Positions 15,496 through 23,834 of a DNA stretch of 54,604 bases are shown one piece after another. Source of the stretch: an uncultured Lachnospiraceae bacterium. Lineage in GTDB: Bacteria; Bacillota; Clostridia; Lachnospirales; Lachnospiraceae. Numbering within the stretch: position 1 is the stretch's first letter; the number at the start of each line of letters is the position of its first letter. Made by a program: the position numbers and the translations under genes. The notes beneath the pieces were generated by a model. The model did no database searches. It was not told where the DNA came from and was given only the letters and a program-made list of their open reading frames with translations. The stretch is from positions 1 to 54,604 of the forward strand of contig CANRDO010000020.1 of the NCBI GenBank assembly GCA_947629385.1. The letters run 5' to 3'.

Positions 15496-15678
15496 ATGAG
15501 ATTTAGAGAAGTCGATAAAATATTAAAAGACGACGGATGGATTCAAATCAAGCAAAAGGGATCACATCATCAGTACATACATCCGAGAAAGCCAGGCAAA
15601 GTTACAGTTCCCGAACATAGTGGCAAAGACATACATTTGGATATTGTAAAATCAATAATGAAGCAGGCAGGGATATAA
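15496..15678 (+). CDS. hicA: HicA toxin (mRNA interferase)
   Basis: A 60-residue HicA-family double-stranded RNA-binding-like fold that cleaves mRNA and tmRNA. Residues 1-10 (MRFREVDKIL) and DGWIQIKQKGSHHQY at about 13-27 contain the family's catalytic His region (His24/25), and the end DIHLDIVKSIMKQAGI is typical. GAGAAGGA precedes the ATG. It comes first in the operon and the antitoxin follows after 34 bases, the usual HicA-HicB order. Confidence 0.9.
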   Translation: MRFREVDKILKDDGWIQIKQKGSHHQYIHPRKPGKVTVPEHSGKDIHLDIVKSIMKQAGI

Positions 15679-15712
15679 AGTCCTGTCTGGAGTGTTGGAA
15701 GGAGCAGCGTAT

Positions 15713-16114
15713 ATGAAATTAGTATATCCGGCGATTTTTAAGCCTTTTTCCGATGAAAGCGGCGGTTTTGTTGTGGAATTTCCGGATTTGCCTGGTTGCG
15801 TAACAGGTGGAGACACTCTTGAAGAGGCAATCGAAATGGGAATTGATGCGGCGAGTGGGTGGATTCTCGGCGAGATGGAGGATGGCAACAAAATTCCGGA
15901 AGCATCGCCATACGATACTATTCACGTTGAAAATGGCAGTATGGTAAATCTTTTATTGCTTGATATGGATGCGTATGCGGAACAATATGGCGAGAAGGCG
16001 GTGAGAAAAAATCTTACAATACCGGCATGGCTGAATACTTTTGCGGAAAAGAATAATCTGAACTTCTCAAAAATTCTACAGGATGCTTTGTTTACAATGG
16101 CTCAGGCAAAGTGA
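15713..16114 (+). CDS. hicB: HicB antitoxin
   Basis: A 133-residue two-domain antitoxin. Residues 1-60 form the partially degraded RNase H-like domain (FKPFSDESGGFVVEFPDLPG, then GGDTLEEAI), which binds HicA. The C-terminal TIPAWLNTFAEKNNLNFSKI (about 103-122) is a ribbon-helix-helix DNA-binding end. I chose the ATG at 15713 because GGAAGGA lies about 9 nt upstream; a GTG at 15692 is also in frame. The DNA-binding end fits autoregulation at the dyad in the promoter. Confidence 0.9.
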   Translation: MKLVYPAIFKPFSDESGGFVVEFPDLPGCVTGGDTLEEAIEMGIDAASGWILGEMEDGNKIPEASPYDTIHVENGSMVNLLLLDMDAYAEQYGEKAVRKNLTIPAWLNTFAEKNNLNFSKILQDALFTMAQAK

Positions 16115-16141
16115 TGTTTTTAACCTTATAGGGAGTGCATT

Positions 16142-16765
16142 ATGAAAATAACATGGATCGGACATTCTTGCTTTAAAATCGAATCGAAGGGATATGCGGT
16201 GATTCTGGATCCTTACGAGGACGGATCGGTGGACGGTCTGAAACCGGTGAGGGAGGAAGCGGATCTGGTTCTCTGCAGCCATGAACACGGAGATCACAAC
16301 GGGCGCTCCTGCGTTTCCCTGAGAAAAGGCGCTTCGTCGCCATTTGTGATTGAGAAGATTGAGACGTACCACGACGACCAAAAGGGAGCGAAACGAGGGC
16401 CGAATACCATTCACATTCTGGATGATGGAGAGTGCAGGGTGGCTCATTTTGGGGACCTGGGCTGTATGCTCTCGCCGGAGCAGGAGGAGAAGCTCCGAGG
16501 GCTGGACGTTGCGCTGATTCCGGTAGGGGGATTTTTCACGATCGATGCGGGACAGGCCAGAGAGCTGGCGGAGCGGATCCGGCCGGGAATCGTTGTGCCG
16601 ATGCATTTCCGAAGTGGGGATTTCGGCTTCCCTGTGCTGGGTACTGTAAATGAATATACAAAACTCTGTCCGCATGTACAGATGGTTTCCGGCAGTGAGC
16701 TGGAGGTTCCCGGAGATCTGAATGGAAAAGGATGGACGGTGGTTCTGACGCCTCAGAATGCCTGA
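16142..16765 (+). CDS. MBL-fold metallohydrolase (UlaG-like)
   Basis: A 207-residue metallo-beta-lactamase-fold protein of the small UlaG/YtkL-like type. The start MKITWIGHSCFKIE is characteristic, the metal motif HEHGDH is at about residues 47-52, further ligands are probably Asp in HFGDLG and His in VPMHF. The substrate is unknown; such proteins are often annotated as Zn-dependent hydrolases of the L-ascorbate lactonase group. The gene starts 27 bases after hicB and may be co-transcribed with it, but ends in its own terminator. Confidence 0.85.
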   Translation: MKITWIGHSCFKIESKGYAVILDPYEDGSVDGLKPVREEADLVLCSHEHGDHNGRSCVSLRKGASSPFVIEKIETYHDDQKGAKRGPNTIHILDDGECRVAHFGDLGCMLSPEQEEKLRGLDVALIPVGGFFTIDAGQARELAERIRPGIVVPMHFRSGDFGFPVLGTVNEYTKLCPHVQMVSGSELEVPGDLNGKGWTVVLTPQNA

Positions 16766-16770
16766 AAGGA

Positions 16771-16797
16771 GGCCGGCGAAGGCCGGCCGAATTTTTT
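16771..16797 (+). terminator. terminator after the MBL hydrolase gene
   Basis: GGCCGGC (16771-16777) pairs with GCCGGCC (16782-16788) over a 4-nt loop and is followed by T6 at 16792-16797. Confidence 0.85.
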
Positions 16798-16819
16798 CGT
16801 GAGGTTTTGAAAAAAGTGC

Positions 16820-16848
16820 TTGCTTTTTCCTGCAACTCCTGTTATACT
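16820..16848 (+). promoter_or_regulatory. promoter of the tRNA-Glu gene
   Basis: TTGCTT (16820-16825) and TATACT (16843-16848) with a 17-bp spacer, ending 10 bp before the mature tRNA. Confidence 0.75.
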
Positions 16849-16858
16849 GTCTGAGCAT

Positions 16859-16930
16859 GGTTCCTTGGTCAAGCGGTTAAGACGCCGCCCTCTCACGGCG
16901 GAAACAGGGGTTCGATTCCCCTAGGGACTA
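16859..16930 (+). tRNA. tRNA-Glu (anticodon CUC)
   Basis: A 72-nt cloverleaf. The anticodon arm is CCGCC-CTCTCAC-GGCGG with anticodon CTC. The T arm is AGGGG-TTCGATT-CCCCT, and the acceptor GGTTCCT pairs with AGGGACT using two G-U pairs. The discriminator is A, and CCA is not encoded. It is a stand-alone transcription unit with its own promoter and terminator. Confidence 0.93.
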
Positions 16931-16940
16931 TATCTGAGAA

Positions 16941-16976
16941 ACTCTGAAACCACTGTGACGGTCTTCAGAGTTTTTT
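16941..16976 (+). terminator. terminator of the tRNA-Glu gene
   Basis: ACTCTGAA (16941-16948) pairs with TTCAGAGT (16964-16971), extended by ACC/GGT inside, and runs into T6 at 16971-16976. Confidence 0.85.
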
Positions 16977-17009
16977 GTTTTCCGGATGACCAGTGCGGGA
17001 GGAAATACA

Positions 17010-17894
17010 GTGGACGCGATCAGAATTGACAACCTTACAAAATATTATGGGACATCCCGCAGGCCGACGCGCGGTATCGAGCAGGTGAGCCTGACCGTGG
17101 CGCAGGGCGAATTCTGCGGATTCATCGGTCCGAACGGCGCGGGCAAATCAACGACGATCAGGACGCTTCTCGGGCTGATCCGGCCGACGGAGGGCAGTGT
17201 GCAGGTGCTGGGATTGAACATCGGAAAGGACAGGGAAAAGATCCTGGCGCAGACAGGATATCTGCCGTCCGAGGTCATGTTCTATCCGGGCATGCGGGTG
17301 CGGGATGTACTGAAATTGTCCGCCGACCTGCGAAAAAAGGACTGCCGCAGGGAGGCCGCGGCGCTGTGTGAACGACTGCAGCTGGATGTCTCCCGCAAGG
17401 TGAGGGAGCTCTCTTTCGGCAACCGAAAGAAGGCCGCGATCGTCTGCGCGCTGCAGCATGAGCCGGAGCTGCTGATCCTGGATGAGCCGACCAGCGGCCT
17501 CGATCCGCTGATGCAGAGAGAATTCTTCGAAATTCTAAGGGAGAAGAACCGGGCCGGGACGACGGTTTTCCTGTCCAGCCACGTGCTCTCGGAGGTGCAG
17601 CGCAACTGCACAAGGGCAGCAGTTATACGGGAAGGGCGCATCATCGCCTGCGACAGCGTGGAAGCGCTTTCCCATTCAAACGCCAAGCGTGTCACGGTTC
17701 GCGGACAGGTAAGGACGGATTCGCTCGACGGAGTGAGAGATCTGCAGGAGATTCCGGAAGGCTGCAGTTTTCTCTACAGCGGCGGCATGAAGGAGCTGCT
17801 CGCGGTTCTGGCATCGGGAGGGGTTCACGATCTTTCCATTTCCGAGCCGGATCTTGAAGAAATCTTTATGCATTTTTATTCGCGAAAGCAGTGA
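17010..17894 (+). CDS. ABC transporter ATP-binding protein
   Basis: A 294-residue ABC ATPase of the drug/bacitracin-exporter (BcrA/CcmA-like) type. Walker A is GPNGAGKST at about 40-48, the signature is the unusual ELSFGNRKKAA instead of LSGGQ, Walker B is LLILDEPTSGLDP, and the H-loop is SSHVLSE. A C-terminal 70-residue extension ends in DLEEIFMHFY, as in this subfamily. The GTG at 17010 is chosen because GGGAGGA lies 6 nt upstream; an ATG at 16986 is also in frame but has no site. It pairs with the permease gene that follows. Confidence 0.9.
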   Translation: MDAIRIDNLTKYYGTSRRPTRGIEQVSLTVAQGEFCGFIGPNGAGKSTTIRTLLGLIRPTEGSVQVLGLNIGKDREKILAQTGYLPSEVMFYPGMRVRDVLKLSADLRKKDCRREAAALCERLQLDVSRKVRELSFGNRKKAAIVCALQHEPELLILDEPTSGLDPLMQREFFEILREKNRAGTTVFLSSHVLSEVQRNCTRAAVIREGRIIACDSVEALSHSNAKRVTVRGQVRTDSLDGVRDLQEIPEGCSFLYSGGMKELLAVLASGGVHDLSISEPDLEEIFMHFYSRKQ

Positions 17895-18008
17895 GACGAC
17901 ATTTGCCCTTTGGCGAGGTCATTTTGAGTCTGGAAGCGAAGCGTACTTCGGCGTGGAAATCAAAGATTTCACGAGGTTGGGTACGGCTTATGAAAAGGAG
18001 AACGAACG

Positions 18009-18794
18009 ATGACACTCATGAAACATGAACTGCGGCAGGGCAGGATTTCCCTTGCGGTATGGACAGGCGCGATCGTGGTTTTGCTCTTGATCTGTCTGCT
18101 TGTGTTCCCGGAGATGAAAGGGGAAATGGAAACGATCAGCCATTTGTTTGCCGCGATGGGAAGCTTTGCGGCGGCGTTCGGCATGGATCGCCTGAACTTC
18201 GGTTCGCTGACGGGGTTTTACGCGATTGAGTGCGGAAATGTGATCGGCTTGGGCGGCGCTTTTTTTGCTGCTTTTGCAGGCGTTTCGATACTCTCCAAAG
18301 AGGAAGGGGAGGGAACGGCGGAATTTCTGCTGGCGCATCCGGTGTCGAGGGCGCGCGTGGTGACGGAAAAGCTGGCGGCAGTTTTGCTTCAGATTGCTGC
18401 AATGAATCTGATCGTTTTCGTGACGTCCCTGCTTTCCATTTGCGCGATCGGGGAGGCAATTCCCTGGAGGGAGCTCTTGCTGATGCATTTTGCCTGCTTC
18501 CTGCTGCAGATCGAGCTGGCGGCAGTCTGTTTCGGAATCTCCGCGTTTCTGCGCCGCGGGGGACTCGGAGTTGGTCTTGGAATCGCTACAGTGATGTATT
18601 TTCTGAACCTGATCGCGAATATGAGCGAAAGGCTGAAGTTTCTCAAGTACATCACCCCGTTCGGGTATTGTGAGGGCACGGATATTATTGCGAACGGAGG
18701 GCTGGACGTCCGTCTTGTCATGATCGGAATGCTTTTCGCGGCTCTCGGCGTGGCGGCGGCGTACCGGAATTATTGCTGCAAGGATATTCTTTGA
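18009..18794 (+). CDS. ABC-2 type transporter permease
   Basis: A 261-residue integral membrane protein with about six membrane segments in the ABC-2 pattern. The start MTLMKHELRQGRISLAVWTG and the conserved EGTAEFLLAHPVSR stretch between the second and third segments are typical of the permease partner of BcrA-like ATPases. It follows its ATPase after 114 bases; the gap holds no gene. The pair probably exports a lipid, peptide or drug; the substrate cannot be told. Confidence 0.88.
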   Translation: MTLMKHELRQGRISLAVWTGAIVVLLLICLLVFPEMKGEMETISHLFAAMGSFAAAFGMDRLNFGSLTGFYAIECGNVIGLGGAFFAAFAGVSILSKEEGEGTAEFLLAHPVSRARVVTEKLAAVLLQIAAMNLIVFVTSLLSICAIGEAIPWRELLLMHFACFLLQIELAAVCFGISAFLRRGGLGVGLGIATVMYFLNLIANMSERLKFLKYITPFGYCEGTDIIANGGLDVRLVMIGMLFAALGVAAAYRNYCCKDIL

Positions 18795-18949
18795 ACTGCA
18801 TATGGAAATATGACAGGCGACATTGTCGCGGCGAATGACAAGGGTGGAAGGATATTCTGTGAACTGCGTGTGAAAGTACAGCCGGAAATATGAATACTCA
18901 ATGAGCCGGGCAAAAGTACAACGTATAACAGAGATGTTTGAAAAGAACA

Positions 18950-19004
18950 GGGATGCCCCTGGAGATATCATGACAAGGCTGATATTTCCCGGAACATCCC
19001 TTTT
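18950..19004 (+). terminator. bidirectional terminator between convergent genes
   Basis: A long imperfect hairpin: GGGATG (18950-18955) pairs with CATCCC (18995-19000), with an inner GGAGATATCA/TGATATTTCC stem. T4 follows on the plus side, and an A-rich stretch precedes it, so it can also work for the minus-strand gene ending at 19025. Confidence 0.7.
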
Positions 19005-19024
19005 GTAGTTATGAAAGGGTCGGG

Positions 19025-20302
19025 TCAGACGACATTTTCCGCCAGGCGTGTGACCGCCACATAGATTTCCTGAATGCGGTACCAGGTGCGCGGCCCGATG
19101 ATGCCGTCCTGTGTCAGGCCGAAGACAGACTGGAATGTGCGGACTGCTTCCAGCATGTTTTCTCCGAAAATCCCGTCCGGCGTCAGTTTCGGGATCAGCG
19201 GATAGCTGTCGGAGATCACGTTGAGCTGTTCCTGGATCTTGAGCACATCCGCACCGACCGAGCCGACCTTGAGGAGATAGCCGGGGTAGGACTCCGGGAC
19301 GCCGGAGACCTCCTCGGCCATATTGATATAGAGGGAGTCGCCGTAATAATAGCGCAGGATGGAGAGAGCGTCGTATCCATCTTCGCCCAGATCGGCGCTT
19401 CCCCACTGGGAAAGCCAGTTCGGGCACTGCGTCCGCTGACCGTCGCAGTATTGCGTCAGGATCGGCTGGCGCACGTTCGGACGCGACAGATAGTTCAGGA
19501 ATATCTCATCCACCACATCGGAGATACTCTGGAAGATGGTGCGCCCCAGGCTCCATTTCTGATCGTAGGCGGTGGAGGAGGTGATCGTAAAATCATATCG
19601 ATTGTTCCGGTACCATTCGGTGTATACACGGTTCAGCGTGAAAGATTGAATGGCAAGGATATTCGCGATAAGGGTTTCGCGCGGCCAGGTGGCATAGATC
19701 TCGCTGCTGGCGACGTTCTTGATGTAATCGCGGTAGCGCACATAATAATTTGAGGCGGAGTTGTCGCGCGGAGGACCATCGTGAACGATGATATATTCTG
19801 GCACGACGATCTCATCCAGCACGATTTCACCGCTTATATTCACCGGCTTGATCTCAGCCTCGGCGATCTTGGGCGGATAGCTTCCGTACAGCGTATGCTC
19901 GGGAATGACGACCCGGTCCGGAAGGCCGCCTTCAATGAGAGGGTGCAAACGTATTGTTTGCAGAGAGGTTTCCCCGCTGAGCACCTCGGCGCCGCTGATC
20001 ACGGCAGGCTCATAGCCGGGCGCAGTGACGCGCAGGGTATATTCTGCATAGGGCATATTGGAGGACGGCCGCAGGCTGTACTCTATGGGCGGAGCGCCAA
20101 GATCGATGACGCCGGTCTGACCTGACGCGTTTGTACGAAGTTTTTCGAGGGTGTTTTCCGGATCTCCGGTGTAAGAAATATCGACGACGGCATCTGCGAT
20201 GGGCGCGTTCCGCTCAGACAATACCGTGACCTGAAGCTCGCCGCGGTCTGGCTGATCGGTCTGCGCCGCCATCAGATGCCGTCCCGTAAGATTCTTGTTC
20301 AT
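19025..20302 (-). CDS. SpoIID-like protein with peptidoglycan-binding domain
   Basis: A 425-residue protein with three parts. Residues 20-120 look like a carboxypeptidase-regulatory-like beta domain (GELQVTVLSERNAPIADAVV, later LRVTAPGYEP). Residues about 185-335 resemble the SpoIID/LytB fold (DYIKNVASSEIYATWPRETL, then ILAIQSFTLNR and SSTAYDQKWS). Residues 345-415 form a PG_binding_1 domain (VGADVLKIQEQLN, PDGIFGENMLEAVRTFQ, GIIGPRTW). SpoIID proteins cut or bind glycan strands during engulfment and cell-wall remodelling. No signal peptide is visible, so its export route or site of action is unclear; it may act in the mother cell or be released. Confidence 0.75.
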   Translation of the reverse strand: MNKNLTGRHLMAAQTDQPDRGELQVTVLSERNAPIADAVVDISYTGDPENTLEKLRTNASGQTGVIDLGAPPIEYSLRPSSNMPYAEYTLRVTAPGYEPAVISGAEVLSGETSLQTIRLHPLIEGGLPDRVVIPEHTLYGSYPPKIAEAEIKPVNISGEIVLDEIVVPEYIIVHDGPPRDNSASNYYVRYRDYIKNVASSEIYATWPRETLIANILAIQSFTLNRVYTEWYRNNRYDFTITSSTAYDQKWSLGRTIFQSISDVVDEIFLNYLSRPNVRQPILTQYCDGQRTQCPNWLSQWGSADLGEDGYDALSILRYYYGDSLYINMAEEVSGVPESYPGYLLKVGSVGADVLKIQEQLNVISDSYPLIPKLTPDGIFGENMLEAVRTFQSVFGLTQDGIIGPRTWYRIQEIYVAVTRLAENVV

Positions 20303-20354
20303 AGATTGCTCCGACGAAGGGATTCGCTATAGGATATGCGCGCGGAGTGTAATT

Positions 20355-20542
20355 CGTGTTTAGTGCACAGCCCGGCAAAAGGGACTTGCTGTGCCAGGGC
20401 AGATCATTGAGGGCCGCCGGTGCTTGGTGAGCGTAAGCGAGCTTATGCACCGCTGCGTGCCCGATTAAGCGCGAGCGGGTCTGCCCTGACATTGCAAGCC
20501 CGTGCAGGGCGTCCGGGTATCCAATATGTGAACTAAACACGA
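20355..20542. repeat. dispersed 181-bp structured repeat, copy A
   Basis: Bases 20362-20542 match 28794-28974 without gaps; I count about 13 differences in 181. Copy A is bounded by near-perfect 15-bp inverted ends CGTGTTTAGTGCACA (20355-20369) and TGTGAACTAAACACG (20527-20541). Inside, CAGGGCAGA (20395-20403) pairs with TCTGCCCTG (20480-20488) and the flanking CTTGC with GCAAG, giving a long cruciform or RNA fold. It fills the gap between two minus-strand genes and has no coding frame. It is a mobile repeat or a structured RNA. Confidence 0.8.
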
Positions 20543-20544
20543 AC

Positions 20545-22977
20545 TTACCGAATATCGAATACACTGCGCGCTTTCACACCTTCTGCCGGCCCGCGCACGA
20601 TGCGGACGCGGCGTGTGCCTGCGTTCATGTCGAAGTAGTTATCCTCGAGCACGACGTCCGGGCCGCACTGCAGCTCCACGCTGCGGGCGTAAGCTTTCGC
20701 CGTGACGACGACCTCGTCACCCTCAATATGCGCCTCGAGCACCGGATCGAGGAAGCGGAAATGCTTCGGCGCGCAGAAGAGCACCGTGCCTTCGCCGACA
20801 GGCGTGCCTGCCTGGTCGGTCAGCTCGTAGGAGTAATAGCAGCCGTAGGTGTCCTGGTCAGAGAAGTTCTGCTCTGGCAGCCACACGGCCGAAAGCGCCG
20901 GGACTTCCACGTCGAACGTGCCTTCCTCGATCACGGAAGCATCCGCGCGATGCAGCGCCCAGTGCGCCTTGCCAGAGAAAGCCTGCATCGTTTCATTGCT
21001 CACGTTCAGCTGCGCAGTCTTTTTCAGGTCAAACGGCTCGGCGTTCACATTCGTGTCCTGACTCAGGATGCCTTCCTCCTGGCAGGAGATCAGCACCGGG
21101 GCGAAGAAACGCTTCGCGTAGTAGTGCAGGGCCTTCCAGCGGCCGAAGTAATCGATGCTCGACCAGCTCGCCACCGGCCAGCAGTCGTTGAGCTGCCAGA
21201 TGACCGCGCCCATGCAGCAGCCGCGGTGCCGTCTCCAGTGTTCGACGCCGTACTGCATCGCTTGCGCCTGCAGAAGCTGGGAGGCGTAGACGAGTCCGTC
21301 CAGATCGCCCGGATAGAGGTACATCTGGGAGAGATAGGACACGATGCGTCCGTTCGCGGAGGCGTTGCGCTGGTGCTTTTCCATAATGTAGGAGAAGACG
21401 TTGCGGTCCTCCGGCTCAGTGAAGCTCTCGATGGTCGCCATGCAGGGGAACGACTGGAAGCCGAACTCCGAGACGTAGCGGAAGAGATAGTTCCGATAGT
21501 CCGTGAAGGGCTTCAGACCGTGCCAGACGTCCCAGTAGTGGACATCGCCCCTCGACGGATCCCGCGGATCATCGAAGCTGCCGCCGCTGCTCGGACTCGC
21601 CGGCCAGTAGAACGCCTGCGGATCCTCGGCCTTCAGCACCTTTGGGATGATGTATTCATACATCTTGATGTAATCTGCCACCTGCCGCTTCGAGGATACC
21701 CACTCGCCCTCCGATACAAACTGTTCCATCTCATTGTTGCCGCACCAGAGCGCGAGCGACGCGTGATGGCGCAGACGCCGGACATTATCGATGAATTCGG
21801 CGGTGATATTTGCCTCAAATTCGTCCGAGAGGTTGTACACGGCGCAGGCGAACATGAAATCCTGCCAGACCAGCAGTCCCAGTTCGTCACAGACATCATA
21901 GAAATAATCCTCCGGGTAGTAGCCGCCGCCCCAGACGCGGATGCAGTTCATATTTGCCGCCTTTGCGTCCTCCAGAAGACGGCGCGTGCGCTCCGGAGTG
22001 ACGCGGGGCAGGAGATTGTCCTCCGGTATGTAGTCAGCGCCCATCGCGAACACGGAAACGCCGTTCACACAGTGGGCAAACGACTCGCCCCATTCGTCCT
22101 TCCTGCGCTCGACCGTCATCGTGCGCAGGCCGATGCGGGCCTGCCATTCGTCCAGACGATGCCCCTCGCCGTCGAGGGTGACTTGTACCTGATACAGAGG
22201 CTGCTCCCCGAGCCCGACCGGCCACCAGAGCTGCGGATCCGGCACGGGGATCGTGCAATGCGAGCTTTTTCCGGTAAGCGTTGTCCCGTCCGGCGCGGTG
22301 ACGGTCACACAGACGCCGACCGGATCCTCGGTCAGGCGCTCCAGATGCGTGCACACTTCCAGCGCGACGCCGCCGTTCTCATGGTGCTGCAGAACCAGTA
22401 CATCGCGGATGCGCGCCGTGCTTACGCCAAGCAGGGAGATCGGTCGCCAGATGCCCGCGTCAGGAAGGCGGGGACCCCAGTCCCAGCCGAACATGCAGTG
22501 CGCCTTGCGGATGTGCGGGAAGCCGACCATCGCGTCTGAGGTGCCGTCCGCCCGGGAATTGGCGTAGGCTTCCTTAATATATTTCGTCGGGGAGGCAAAC
22601 TGTACCCGGATCGTATTTTCACCGGGACGCAGAAGCGCCCTCACGTCAAATTCCCAGGTTCGGTGCATGTTGTCGGCATGCCCGGCCGGCTGATCGTTGA
22701 TGTACACGTCGGCGAGAGTGTCCAGACCTTCGCAGCGCAGCAGAACCACATCGGACTTCAGAATTTCCTCGTCCACGGAGAAGCTGCGGCTGTACGTGAA
22801 ATCGTGATCCATGAGCTTCAGGGCTTCCATCTCGTTGTCACGATAGAACGGGTCCGGGATGAGCCCGGCGCTTAAGAGATCGTGGTAGACAGAGCCCGGC
22901 ACCGTCGCCGGGACAGAGGAAAAGGCGCCATCAGAGACGTCGAGCGTCCACGCGCCGTTCAGAGAAATTGTTTTCAT
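20545..22977 (-). CDS. GH2 beta-mannosidase
   Basis: An 810-residue glycoside hydrolase family 2 enzyme that removes beta-mannose from the ends of manno-oligosaccharides. Residues 1-170 form the sugar-binding jelly roll (ISLNGAWTLDVSD, then YINDQPAGHADNMHRTWEF), followed by an Ig-like domain and the TIM barrel. The acid/base Glu is in LWCGNNEMEQF at about residue 416 and the nucleophile Glu in VSEFGFQSFP at about 504; both motifs are those of beta-mannosidases rather than beta-galactosidases. No signal peptide, so it acts in the cytoplasm on imported sugars. The start at 22977 has GGGAGGTG upstream. Confidence 0.9.
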   Translation of the reverse strand: MKTISLNGAWTLDVSDGAFSSVPATVPGSVYHDLLSAGLIPDPFYRDNEMEALKLMDHDFTYSRSFSVDEEILKSDVVLLRCEGLDTLADVYINDQPAGHADNMHRTWEFDVRALLRPGENTIRVQFASPTKYIKEAYANSRADGTSDAMVGFPHIRKAHCMFGWDWGPRLPDAGIWRPISLLGVSTARIRDVLVLQHHENGGVALEVCTHLERLTEDPVGVCVTVTAPDGTTLTGKSSHCTIPVPDPQLWWPVGLGEQPLYQVQVTLDGEGHRLDEWQARIGLRTMTVERRKDEWGESFAHCVNGVSVFAMGADYIPEDNLLPRVTPERTRRLLEDAKAANMNCIRVWGGGYYPEDYFYDVCDELGLLVWQDFMFACAVYNLSDEFEANITAEFIDNVRRLRHHASLALWCGNNEMEQFVSEGEWVSSKRQVADYIKMYEYIIPKVLKAEDPQAFYWPASPSSGGSFDDPRDPSRGDVHYWDVWHGLKPFTDYRNYLFRYVSEFGFQSFPCMATIESFTEPEDRNVFSYIMEKHQRNASANGRIVSYLSQMYLYPGDLDGLVYASQLLQAQAMQYGVEHWRRHRGCCMGAVIWQLNDCWPVASWSSIDYFGRWKALHYYAKRFFAPVLISCQEEGILSQDTNVNAEPFDLKKTAQLNVSNETMQAFSGKAHWALHRADASVIEEGTFDVEVPALSAVWLPEQNFSDQDTYGCYYSYELTDQAGTPVGEGTVLFCAPKHFRFLDPVLEAHIEGDEVVVTAKAYARSVELQCGPDVVLEDNYFDMNAGTRRVRIVRGPAEGVKARSVFDIR

Positions 22978-23217
22978 AAATTGAATTGCACCTCCCATTG
23001 ATCCTATTTGCCATGAACCTGCCGTGAAGCTCACAGCCGTAACAGGCCGTCGCTTTCGGGAAGGATCATGGAATATCTGCTGTCAGAAACGAAAAAACGG
23101 TTGATATCAACTTGTATTTTAAGGCAGGGCGTTCCCGATGTCAACAATTTGCTGGGAGTTAATCCCCGGTGTTTTGTATATCAAGGAAGAAACCAGTTTC
23201 AATAAGAGATCAAAGAG

Positions 23218-23508
23218 ATGGCGGAAAAGCGTTTCGCGGAGTTCGGCCTTCCGGCTGAGGCGCTGAACAAGCACGCCGTAGAGCTCTCCGGCGGTATGAA
23301 ACAGCGTACCGTCATCGCGGTCTTTACGATCCTGAATCCGAAGGTGCTGATTGCCGACGAGCCGTCCTCGGCTCTGGACGTGACGAGCCAGAAGATTGAC
23401 ACGGTTCTGCTCGACTGCATTCATACGCGCGGCGTGATGAGCTTCGCGGGCCAGGAAACAGACCAGGATATGCTTGAGAACATGCTGAAAGGGCTGAACA
23501 GCCTGTAA
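23218..23508 (+). pseudogene. fragment of a DppD/OppD peptide-transporter ATPase
   Basis: About 60 residues of an oligopeptide ABC ATPase: [20 protein letters not shown], the signature LSGGMKQRT, and Walker [18 protein letters not shown]. The Walker A half is absent and an in-frame stop lies just upstream of the ATG. After DVTSQK the reading frame continues into about 35 unrelated residues instead of the H-loop region. It is a remnant cut at both ends, with no other dpp/opp genes nearby. Confidence 0.8.
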
Positions 23509-23560
23509 GAAAGAAAAATTCTTAGAAATCTAGAAATTTTCAGAAATTTGAAAAAGGCGA

Positions 23561-23589
23561 TTGTAATTTCTGTTTGTCTGTGCTACAAT
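23561..23589 (+). promoter_or_regulatory. promoter of the antisense RNA of the Fst-like locus
   Basis: TTGTAA (23561-23566) and TACAAT (23584-23589) with a 17-bp spacer; transcription would start near 23596. Confidence 0.65.
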
Positions 23590-23595
23590 TACTAT

Positions 23596-23670
23596 GTTTA
23601 AATGCTGTTAAACTTTTCAACAAATGAGCGCGAAAATCCCGGAGACTGCTGCTCTCCGGGATTTTCTTGT
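23596..23670 (+). ncRNA. candidate antitoxin RNA of a par/Fst-type type I system
   Basis: A predicted RNA of roughly 75 nt from the promoter at 23561-23589 to the strong hairpin at 23632-23666. Its 5' end can fold as GTTTAA-ATGCTG-TTAAAC (23596-23613), showing the loop ATGCTG. Bases 23600-23619 (AAATGCTGTTAAACTTTTCA) repeat 23769-23788, the start-codon region of the peptide gene on the other strand, at 18 of 20 positions. The RNA is therefore antisense to the toxin start codon and early codons and could block translation. Convergent genes, direct repeats and a shared terminator match the plasmid pAD1 par locus. The assignment is inferred from this architecture. Confidence 0.7.
23632..23666. 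terminator. shared bidirectional terminator of the Fst-like locus
   Basis: A perfect 14-bp stem, GAAAATCCCGGAGA (23632-23645) with TCTCCGGGATTTTC (23653-23666), around a 7-nt loop. It reads the same on both strands apart from the loop, with the T-run built into the stem, so it can stop the antisense RNA (+) and the toxin mRNA (-). That would give the two RNAs a common 3' overlap. Confidence 0.8.
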
Positions 23671-23702
23671 CGTTTTGCGGCTGACCGGGCCGAGGCTGCT
23701 AT

Positions 23703-23789
23703 TTACCTATCGCCGTCCAACCATTTGATAATGTAGTGAGCTACTACAGTACCCATAACAGCGATATAAAATGCTGCCAAACTTTTCAT
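23703..23789 (-). CDS. 28-residue Fst-like membrane toxin peptide
   Basis: A short gene with a very strong ribosome binding site (AGGAGGTGG, complement of 23794-23802). The product begins MKSLAAFYIAVMG, continues as one membrane helix (about residues 4-21) and ends HYIIKWLDGDR, a charged tail after a Trp-Leu-Asp. This plan (one membrane helix, then a short polar tail with a WLD-like motif, about 30 residues) is that of the Fst/Ldr type I toxins, which damage the membrane when the antisense RNA is lost. Its promoter, a 5' leader that can fold (GTTAC/GTAAC) and the complementary RNA all support expression. Chromosomal members may act in stress responses. Whether it is toxic is untested. Confidence 0.75.
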   Translation of the reverse strand: MKSLAAFYIAVMGTVVAHYIIKWLDGDR

Positions 23790-23834
23790 CGTACCACCTC
23801 CTCCCTGTTACCAGTATGGGGCAGTAACAATGCA

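Noticed and set aside
20728..22539. A 603-codon open frame opposite the GH2 gene
   Set aside because: Antisense shadow of a conserved enzyme; His- and Arg-rich composition typical of shadows.
23119..23424. Minus-strand frame opposite the peptide-transporter remnant
   Set aside because: The opposite strand encodes clear ABC signature and Walker B motifs, so this is the shadow.
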